Assembly: GCA_014729315.1 (NCBI GenBank)
Contig: WJKD01000257.1
Location: 1 to 10,075 of the forward strand
Direction: 5' to 3'
Length of the DNA: 10,075 nt
Source: Promethearchaeota archaeon
GTDB lineage: Archaea; Asgardarchaeota; Lokiarchaeia; Sigynarchaeales; SOKP01
This document shows positions 1-5,784 of the stretch, piece by piece. The first letter of the stretch is position 1. Each line of letters starts with the position of its first letter. Made by a program: the position numbers and the translations under genes. The notes under the pieces were generated by a model. That model saw only the letters and a program-made list of their open reading frames with translations. It made no database searches and was not told where the DNA came from.

Positions 1-466
1 ATCTTGGGATAACTCCTAATCCTGCTATTATTCCAAACTCTTTATTCGGACCTTCGAAGTCAAGTATGATAAACCCCGCATCGGACCCATAGACTTGGGC
101 GAGTAATATAATGGTGTCTTGAAAATCGTATATTTGTTTCAATGATTCTAAATTTATTGGTGAAAATGGCGTGTTTGAAGTCATCCACGCTCTATTATAG
201 ACCTGCATGACGCTTGGAAGGTCTTGCTCGGTTGCTTCTCTTATTTTTGCGTGAAGTATGTTCTTATCGACCTTTTCTTGAAGTTGTGCTTCGAATTCGG
301 GCGTAATTTGTGCTACTGGCAATTTCATTTGAATATAAGAAAGCCCCTTTCCTTCGATTTGATCATGTATTTTTTCGATTTCTTCTTTCCCTTTTTCTGC
401 TGTTTCCATAGAGAGAAAGAAACTTCTTATGCGTTTCTTTTTAAAACTTGACCTAGAAGATGGCAT
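1..466 (-). CDS. GNAT-family N-acetyltransferase, C-terminus cut by window edge
   Basis: This is the N-terminal 155 codons of a protein that continues beyond base 1. It was found by translating the reverse strand from the ATG at 466-464. It aligns without gaps to the complete GNAT protein next door (84 of 155 residues identical), which supports this start. Visible parts are a basic N-terminus with KKKRIRSFF, a conserved stretch around YIQMKLPV (residues 44-51), then the GNAT fold beginning near HAKIREA (72-78). The strand before the acetyl-CoA loop reads IIAGLGVIPR, where the window ends, so the acyl-CoA loop itself is not visible. GNAT enzymes transfer an acyl group from acyl-CoA to an amine; the substrate here cannot be read. 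The gene lies 64 bp downstream of its paralogue. An AGGT stands 7 bases before the ATG and a weak TTAAAAAG box lies about 22 bases upstream. The family call is firm by homology to the neighbour; function beyond that is unknown. Confidence 0.85.
   Translation of the reverse strand, partial: MPSSRSSFKKKRIRSFFLSMETAEKGKEEIEKIHDQIEGKGLSYIQMKLPVAQITPEFEAQLQEKVDKNILHAKIREATEQDLPSVMQVYNRAWMTSNTPFSPINLESLKQIYDFQDTIILLAQVYGSDAGFIILDFEGPNKEFGIIAGLGVIPR
5..35 (-). repeat. 31-bp near-identical tract shared by the two GNAT genes (second copy at 735-765)
   Basis: Bases 5-35 and 735-765 match at 30 of 31 positions (T at 20 against A at 750). Both copies encode the strand leading into the acetyl-CoA loop (IIAGLGVIP). 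Immediately beside the tract the genes differ at many synonymous positions. The two copies lie 730 bp apart in direct orientation. Confidence 0.75.
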
Positions 467-530
467 AAATTTTACCTAATTATTCTTTTTAAGAGTATTC
501 TTAACAATACATATCTAATGAAGCAAATAA

Positions 531-1196
531 TTATAAAACTTCTTCATCAAGTAAAAAATCCTTTTTTCGATATACCCTTTTCTCATACTCTTTAAACCCG
601 ATCCATTTTATGAATGATTGAGATCCTAAATTATCCTTATAGACTTCGCACCTGAGTTCCTTGACGCTGTTTTCTTTAAAATAATTCCACGCGGCCATAC
701 CGAGAACCGTACCGAGACCTCTTCTTTGAAATCGTGGGATAACTCCTAAACCTGCTATTATTCCATATTCCTTATTTGGGCCTTCAAAATCTAAAATTAC
801 AAATCCCGCATCAATCCCATATACTCTAGCTATAAGAAAAACAGTATCAGCATCCTCAAATATGCTTTCTAAAGATCCTACTGAAATTGGTCTAAAAGGA
901 GTGTTAGTAGTTAGCCAACTCTTGTTATAAAGATCCATTATAATATGAAGATCGTCGCTTGAAGCTTCTCTAATTTTTGCATGTATGAAATTCTTCTCAA
1001 TTCGTTCTTTAAGCGAATCCTCGAATTCTTGAGTAATCTCGTTTACAGGTAGACGCATCTGTACGTAGACCATCCCTTCTTTAAATACTTGTTCTCGTAC
1101 TTCATCTAAATCAGTTTTATCCTTCGTCTTAGTTTTAAAAGTCGAGAAAAACTCTCTAATTCGTTTCTTTTTCAGATCTAGCTTAGTTGGTCTCAT
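531..1196 (-). CDS. GNAT-family N-acetyltransferase (complete, 221 aa)
   Basis: A soluble acyltransferase of the GNAT superfamily, expected to move an acetyl (or other acyl) group from acyl-CoA to an amine on a small molecule or protein. The GNAT domain covers roughly residues 72-215. The key motif is GLGVIPRFQRRGLGTVLG (149-166), containing Q157-R-R-G160-L-G162, which fits the Q/RxxGxG/A pyrophosphate-binding loop. It is followed by a helix (MAAWNYF) and the late-fold segment EVYKDNLGSQSFIKWIGFKEYE, typical of the Nx(5)A/SxxFYxxxGF region. The first 70 residues are an extra N-terminal part with a basic KKKRIREFF stretch and a conserved YVQMRLPV segment, shared only with the adjacent paralogue. 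The ATG at 1196 is supported by the gap-free alignment with that paralogue. The gene starts 45 bp after the coiled-coil gene ends and has its own TATA-like box. The substrate is unknown. Confidence 0.9.
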   Translation of the reverse strand: MRPTKLDLKKKRIREFFSTFKTKTKDKTDLDEVREQVFKEGMVYVQMRLPVNEITQEFEDSLKERIEKNFIHAKIREASSDDLHIIMDLYNKSWLTTNTPFRPISVGSLESIFEDADTVFLIARVYGIDAGFVILDFEGPNKEYGIIAGLGVIPRFQRRGLGTVLGMAAWNYFKENSVKELRCEVYKDNLGSQSFIKWIGFKEYEKRVYRKKDFLLDEEVL

Positions 1197-1210
1197 ATAT
1201 TATTTGAACT

Positions 1211-1220
1211 TATAATAAAA
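1211..1220 (-). promoter_or_regulatory. TATA-like box upstream of the complete GNAT gene
   Basis: On the minus strand these bases read TTTTATTATA. The centre is about 20 bases upstream of the ATG at 1196. An archaeal TATA box normally lies about 25 bases before the transcription start, so this would give a leaderless or nearly leaderless message. In such AT-rich DNA the match may be chance. Confidence 0.3.
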
Positions 1221-1241
1221 GAGTTTTAAGTAAAAGAATTT

Positions 1242-2876
1242 TTATACCAACTTTAACTTTTCTCTTATTTGAGTTTGGAGTTTGCTATTAATTAAGGATC
1301 TATTAGTTAGTTGAGCGATTCCTTTTTCGATACTATTCTTAAAATCTGGATTATTGAGAAGATTTTTATTTTCTGAAGAGAATTCAAAATTAGATCGAAC
1401 TTTCATATCGTCTTCAACCTTTGAAACTAAAATTGAGCGCATTTCTTTGAAAGATTCCGAAAGACTTTCGTATAGTGAATCAGAATGAGCCGAAAGGTAG
1501 CCAGGTAATAAAATATCCATTCGTTCTTCCATCATATCCTCGTTTTCTATAAAAATTACGTAAACAGGCATATAAATCCATTGTACTGGTTTAGAGAATA
1601 ACTCTGCATCCGTATCTCTAATTGACCATTCTGTAAGTTCTTGAGCCTCTTTTAAACAGTTTTGGGTCTTAGTATGTAAGATATTTTTAATCTTGATAAA
1701 CAATTGCTCAATTTTTTTTTTATATTCTTCAATTTTTTCAATCTGTTCTTTTTTCTCATGCTGATAAATAGTTAATTGCTCGTCTCGATCATTTAATTTA
1801 ACTCGAACTTCATTTTTATATTTTTCTAATCTCGTTTTTGCTTCGTTTTCAATTTCAATAGCCTTTTCCTTCCATATTTCGTATTTGCTTCTTAAAGAGT
1901 CAATTAATTCTAAAAATTTTTTTCCTTTGACTTCGAGATAATCGAAGTGCTTCTCAAAAGTAGGTATTAAATCTTCAAAAACCCGTGATTTTAGTGATTC
2001 TTCGCTCCCAAAAAACCTATTTTTTTTCAAAATTTCCTGTAAATCTCTTTCGATAGTTTTAAATAGAACTGAAATATTTTCAATAATATTTTTTTTTCCG
2101 GAAACCCTCCATTGGTCAATTTTATCCGATTCCACCTCGATTAATTTTTTCATTTGACCAGCATCTATCTCCTCAGATGTTTTGTTTATTTGCGAATTAT
2201 ATCGTAAATCAATGTCCTTTAGTTCTACATTTAAATTAGTTAACCATTTATTGATTTCTTTATCAATTAAAGATATTTGTGATTTCCATCTCTGTGCATT
2301 TCCTTTCATAGTGTCAATGCAGTTTCTATATTCCTCAGAAATATCTAATGCTTTATCAGTATTTATTATTGTATCTAAAGGGGAATAATTATTGATTGGT
2401 TTATATTCTATTTTTGGGATTAGTCTTAATAACGAATTTAAATACTCTGGATTAATTAAACCGGGAATGTTTAGGGTTTGAAATTCAGATTCCTCGCCTG
2501 TACCAATCTCTTTGGCTTCGGTATCTTGATAGGTAAGAATCTCGATAATTTTTTTTAATATTTCGTCTTCCTTACGGTTATCGACATTTCTAATGTAATG
2601 GCCAATTAAGGGTTGTCTAGGTGGATTGCTGAATTTCCCCTTTTTAGAAAAAATCCCTAAACCATCAAGAATCAGATGGGTAGAAATAACGCCTTGGATA
2701 CTTAAAAGAGGCCATAATAACCTTGAAAAACTTAATATCCTCTCCTCAGCGAGATTTAAATCCTTTGTTAATAAATAAAACGCAATAGTCATTTCTTGAT
2801 TCTCGTTTAATGAGTACACACTCCCATCCGAATTAAGTAAATAAGGAAGTAAATACTGATTACCATGGATTGACAT
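1242..2876 (-). CDS. 544-aa coiled-coil protein with globular ends, unknown function
   Basis: I do not recognise this family. The protein has no signal peptide and no clear membrane helix, so it is probably cytoplasmic. Residues 1-175 look globular, with a hydrophobic core around LLWPLLSIQGVISTHLIL (53-70) followed by DGLGIFSKKG. Residues about 185-290 and 325-415 are rich in Glu, Lys, Ile and Leu with heptad-like spacing and have long unbroken charged stretches, as in coiled coils. A short break near 287-325 (FFGSEESLKSRVFEDLIP) may be a hinge. Residues 430-544 form a second globular part, opening with WIYMPVYVIFIENEDMM and LLPGYLS. The two ends with helical arms between them suggest a scaffold, tether or oligomerising adaptor; this is only inference. 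The stop is 45 bp before the GNAT gene. A TTTATAAA box lies 23 bases before the ATG. Few Cys residues (186, 407) argue against a zinc finger. Confidence 0.85.
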   Translation of the reverse strand: MSIHGNQYLLPYLLNSDGSVYSLNENQEMTIAFYLLTKDLNLAEERILSFSRLLWPLLSIQGVISTHLILDGLGIFSKKGKFSNPPRQPLIGHYIRNVDNRKEDEILKKIIEILTYQDTEAKEIGTGEESEFQTLNIPGLINPEYLNSLLRLIPKIEYKPINNYSPLDTIINTDKALDISEEYRNCIDTMKGNAQRWKSQISLIDKEINKWLTNLNVELKDIDLRYNSQINKTSEEIDAGQMKKLIEVESDKIDQWRVSGKKNIIENISVLFKTIERDLQEILKKNRFFGSEESLKSRVFEDLIPTFEKHFDYLEVKGKKFLELIDSLRSKYEIWKEKAIEIENEAKTRLEKYKNEVRVKLNDRDEQLTIYQHEKKEQIEKIEEYKKKIEQLFIKIKNILHTKTQNCLKEAQELTEWSIRDTDAELFSKPVQWIYMPVYVIFIENEDMMEERMDILLPGYLSAHSDSLYESLSESFKEMRSILVSKVEDDMKVRSNFEFSSENKNLLNNPDFKNSIEKGIAQLTNRSLINSKLQTQIREKLKLV

Positions 2877-2895
2877 TTTGTATCTTGCCTTTACT

Positions 2896-2903
2896 TTTAT
2901 AAA
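2896..2903 (-). promoter_or_regulatory. TATA box of the coiled-coil gene
   Basis: The sequence is TTTATAAA, a palindrome close to the archaeal consensus TTTATATA, with its centre 23-24 bases upstream of the ATG at 2876. This spacing predicts transcription starting at or next to the start codon, hence a leaderless message. A run of nine T on the minus strand (2909-2901) overlaps the box and could also end transcripts arriving from the 7TM gene. Confidence 0.45.
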
Positions 2904-3034
2904 AAAAAATTTATTAAATAATTTTAAGCAATTCTACTATAAAATTTTTAATTATTAGATTACTAAGTATAAAAATATAAATTTTAAATGGTATATTTCT
3001 AAATTAATATGGTTAACTTTTTTTTAAGAATCTC

Positions 3035-3865
3035 TTATCTTAACTGCTCGTAATTATTTGCAATTACAATTATTAATAGCGAACATAGAATAATCAACGG
3101 TGGAATTGTTGATTCAAAATGTTGCCATCCCAAAAGTTCAAATAATCCTTGAGTTATTCTTCCCGCATAATAAAGAAAAAATCCTAACGCGTTTAGAGCG
3201 TACGATCTTCTAAGAACTCCAAAGGTTCGAATAGCCAAATATATAAATAGAAAGGGAATCACTGCGATAAATATCGGAAGTAGTATAAAATTCAAGATAA
3301 ATCTACCGACCGGATAACCCCAGATCGTTATTAAGTCTATATCTAAATCATATCTTTCCACGAGATTTGGATCCATAAAAAGACGATCGGGAAGAGTTAA
3401 TGCTAAAACACCTACGATAATTGGAATTAATATGATTGTAATTCTTATTAGAAGTTTGATCGGTGGTGTCAAAAATTTTTGTAATCTACTATTCTTAGGA
3501 GTAGGTTCACCCTCTATTTCAGGAGGAAATAATAAGACTCCTAAAACACCCATAAGACAAGCAATAGCTAACCAAGAGCAAAAAGTTGCTAATCGATACC
3601 ACAACATTAAAGCTTGAGCCACTTGCTCGTTAGGTAATCTCAACTCAGGAATAAAGAAGTAGTAACCTATGAAAAAACATCTACCAGCTGCAAGACAAAG
3701 GAATAATATCGAAAAGAATAACCAATACAACTTTCTTGAAGTTCTGTATCTCATAACTAAAAAGTACGCAAACAATAGAAAGTAATAACCAACAATTACA
3801 AAATATAAACCGCTTTCGATCATGTCGTAAAAATCGATGTATCTGTAGTTTTGATCAAAAATCAT
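3035..3865 (-). CDS. seven-transmembrane protein of unknown function (276 aa)
   Basis: An integral membrane protein with seven hydrophobic segments at about residues 17-38, 46-72, 84-113, 135-157, 186-213, 221-240 and 253-271. Basic residues sit in the loops after helices 1 (RYRTSRK), 3 (KNSRLQK) and 5 (RTFGVLRR), which by the positive-inside rule places the N-terminus outside and the C-terminus inside. The longest outer loop (158-185) is acidic (DPNLVERYDLDIDL). Three Gly-Arg pairs lie in or near membrane segments (61-62, 187-188, 235-236). Helix 7 has no lysine, so it is not a retinal-binding rhodopsin of the usual type. No transporter or enzyme motif is recognised. It may be a sensor or a membrane part of a larger system, possibly with the coiled-coil protein encoded 158 bp downstream. 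The ATG at 3865 gives the first helix a short N-terminal tail; a TATA-like box lies 34 bases upstream. Confidence 0.85.
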   Translation of the reverse strand: MIFDQNYRYIDFYDMIESGLYFVIVGYYFLLFAYFLVMRYRTSRKLYWLFFSILFLCLAAGRCFFIGYYFFIPELRLPNEQVAQALMLWYRLATFCSWLAIACLMGVLGVLLFPPEIEGEPTPKNSRLQKFLTPPIKLLIRITIILIPIIVGVLALTLPDRLFMDPNLVERYDLDIDLITIWGYPVGRFILNFILLPIFIAVIPFLFIYLAIRTFGVLRRSYALNALGFFLYYAGRITQGLFELLGWQHFESTIPPLIILCSLLIIVIANNYEQLR

Positions 3866-3895
3866 GCTAATTCTCTAAGTAATTTTGTTAGAATT

Positions 3896-3903
3896 AATAT
3901 AAA
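3896..3903 (-). promoter_or_regulatory. TATA-like box of the 7TM gene, in the divergent intergenic region
   Basis: Minus strand reads TTTATATT, centred 34 bases upstream of the ATG at 3865, predicting a leader of roughly 8-10 bases. It lies in the 194-bp region (3866-4059) between this gene and the divergent glyS. That region is very AT-rich. For glyS itself I see only weak candidates, such as TATTAAAATA near 4005-4015, and no Shine-Dalgarno sequence before its ATG. Confidence 0.4.
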
Positions 3904-4059
3904 TAATTATATTATTTTTTTGTTACTTTTATCTTTTTATTATATTTATTCTTTTGGTCTTCTTGGATATTATCGCGAATACTTAAATTTCTAATATTAT
4001 CAAATATTAAAATAATAAAGCAAATGCTTAGAATTAGTAATTAAGAATAACGTTTTAAA

Positions 4060-5559
4060 ATGATCATTAAGGATAATATCGAAACTTTTAATAGTTTAAT
4101 CAAACGACGAGGATTCATATGGGGACCCTCCCCGGAAATATATGGAGGGTTAGCAGGTTTTTATTCGTATGGTCCCGCGGGTATGGCTCTTAAAAATAAC
4201 ATTCTCAGCCTTTATAGAAGGGAATTATGTTCTTATTTTGGATTTAGCGAAGTAGAATGCCCCACTGTAATGCCAGAAATTGTATGGGAGGCATCTGGAC
4301 ATTTAGAACGATTTATTGATCCGGTTTTAAAATGTGAAAAATGTGATACCATTGTTAGGGCAGATAAATTTCTTCAAGAAAAAGTGCCGGATATCATGGT
4401 AGATGGCCTTTCACACGAAAAAATGGAAGATCTTATAAAAACGCACGATTTAAATTGTCCAAAATGTGGGAATTCTTTTGAAAAAATCCAAGAATACAAT
4501 TTAATGTTGAAAACTGTCGTTGGAAACGATGCGATTGCTTACTTACGACCAGAAACTGCTACTACAACTTATTTGTTATTTAATCGGTTAGATCAAGAGG
4601 CGAGAAGAAAATATCCAATAAAGGTTTTTCAATACGGTAAAGCTTATAGAAACGAAATATCCCCAAGACAACTAGTACTGCGTATGAGAGCTTTTGATCA
4701 ATTTGAACTTCAGCTATTCATTGGGAAAGAGCAAGAAATGCAGTTTGAAGATTATGACAAAGTTAAAAATAATAAATTGCCCTTATTAGATTGGATGCTT
4801 CAGGAAGAAAACATAGATAAACCACAAATTATAACTCTCAAGGAAGCTATAGATTCAAAAATCTTAAAGAAACCCGCTTATGCCTATTGTCTTTATCTTG
4901 GGCATTATTTAACCAAAATTTTAGGTTTTGACGACGATGTTATAAGATTCAGGCAACATAGCCCGAACGAAAGAGCACATTACGCAGATGATGCGTGGGA
5001 TCTAGAAATCAACACTACCCAATTTGGTTGGGTAGAAATTTGCGGAATCCACGATCGCACAGATTACGATCTTCGAAAGCATGGGGAATATTCTAATAAT
5101 GATTTTGCGATTAGTATGGGAGAAGATCCAAAAGAAAAAGAGGTTCCACAGATACTTGAAATTGCTTTTGGAATAGACCGAATAATATACACGCTTCTTG
5201 AGAATGCTTTCGATGTGGAAGATGGCAGAATCAATTTAAAATTGAAGGTAGATTTAGCTCCAAATACAGTTGCGGTTTTTCCCTTAGTGCGAAATAAGGA
5301 AGAAATTGTTGATTTGGCAAAAGAAATTCATCAAGATTTGATAAACTCTCGTATCATTTCTTTTTACGACGAGTCTGGATCAATTGGGAAACGATATCGC
5401 AGACAAGATGAATTAGGAACGCCCTACTGTGTTACAATTGATTATGATTCTTTAGAAGATTTTACGGTGACAATAAGGGAAAGAGACTCGATGGAACAAG
5501 ACAGAGTAAATAAAGATGAAATAAAAGATATTATATTAAACGCAATAGGGTCGGTTTAA
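4060..5559 (+). CDS. glyS: glycyl-tRNA synthetase, archaeal/eukaryotic-type single-chain class II
   Basis: Charges tRNA-Gly with glycine using ATP in the cytoplasm; essential for translation. The N-terminal signature RGFIWGPSPEIYGGLAGFY (17-35) and YGPAGMALKNN are typical. Motif 1 is around PTVMPEIVWEASGH (68-81). A zinc ribbon is made by Cys92/Cys95 and Cys133/Cys136. Next come RPETATTTY (163-171), motif 2 with YRNEISPR (196-203), RFRQHSPNERAHYADDAWD (296-314), and motif 3 with FGIDR (370-374). The anticodon-binding domain covers about 402-499 (APNTVAVFPLV, then RYRRQDELGTPYCVTID). Glutamates 165, 216 and 367, which line the glycine pocket in studied enzymes, are present. Departures from the common sequence are TT for QG after RPETA, Ala211 where REF is usual, and ILEIAFG where VIEPSFG is usual. 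At 499 aa it is shorter than many archaeal and eukaryotic forms. It is divergent from the 7TM gene and appears monocistronic. Confidence 0.97.
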   Translation: MIIKDNIETFNSLIKRRGFIWGPSPEIYGGLAGFYSYGPAGMALKNNILSLYRRELCSYFGFSEVECPTVMPEIVWEASGHLERFIDPVLKCEKCDTIVRADKFLQEKVPDIMVDGLSHEKMEDLIKTHDLNCPKCGNSFEKIQEYNLMLKTVVGNDAIAYLRPETATTTYLLFNRLDQEARRKYPIKVFQYGKAYRNEISPRQLVLRMRAFDQFELQLFIGKEQEMQFEDYDKVKNNKLPLLDWMLQEENIDKPQIITLKEAIDSKILKKPAYAYCLYLGHYLTKILGFDDDVIRFRQHSPNERAHYADDAWDLEINTTQFGWVEICGIHDRTDYDLRKHGEYSNNDFAISMGEDPKEKEVPQILEIAFGIDRIIYTLLENAFDVEDGRINLKLKVDLAPNTVAVFPLVRNKEEIVDLAKEIHQDLINSRIISFYDESGSIGKRYRRQDELGTPYCVTIDYDSLEDFTVTIRERDSMEQDRVNKDEIKDIILNAIGSV

Positions 5560-5733
5560 AGCTTTATAGCATATTGATTATAATAAAAGCGTTCAATTGA
5601 TTCTTTTGTCTTAATTTCTAATTCTTGGTTTCTATGGAATCTAGAAGTTAAGTTTTTAGTAAACCATATTTCCATTTGATCAAATTCAAGCTTTCATCGG
5701 AAAACCAGAAAAAAATTTTAAAGAAAAGCATTT

Positions 5734-5745
5734 TTTAAAAATATA
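5734..5745 (+). promoter_or_regulatory. TATA-like element before the surface-protein operon
   Basis: The bases TTTAAAAATATA are centred about 45 bases upstream of the ATG at 5785, predicting a leader of around 20 bases. No clear Shine-Dalgarno sequence precedes the ATG. The rest of the 225-bp gap after glyS (5560-5784) has scattered short T-runs that might help end glyS transcription, but no hairpin or RNA gene that I can see. Confidence 0.35.
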
Positions 5746-5784
5746 ACTTGTGTAATATAAAATTTCATAGAGTAAAAAAGTTAG

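Noticed and set aside
224..451. Plus-strand open frame of 75 codons
   Set aside because: It is opposite the first GNAT gene, whose minus-strand frame is firmly supported by alignment to its paralogue; the plus-strand product is a Phe/Cys-rich low-complexity translation.
2182..2388. Plus-strand open frame of 68 codons
   Set aside because: Lies wholly inside the coiled-coil gene on the other strand; no start context and no recognisable protein features.
3224..3240. GGTTCGAAT, resembling a tRNA T-loop
   Set aside because: Falls inside the 7TM coding sequence, with no matching acceptor or anticodon arms around it.
3432..3617. Plus-strand open frame of 61 codons
   Set aside because: Antisense to the 7TM gene, which has a coherent membrane topology.
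3035..3865. Microbial rhodopsin
   Set aside because: Seven helices fit, but helix 7 (IPPLIILCSLLIIVIAN) has no lysine for retinal and the expected helix 3 motif is missing.
5560..5784. Gap between glyS and the surface genes as a possible tRNA, small RNA or T-box-like site
   Set aside because: No cloverleaf, no strong inverted repeat and no GC-rich island, which structured RNAs in AT-rich archaea usually show.
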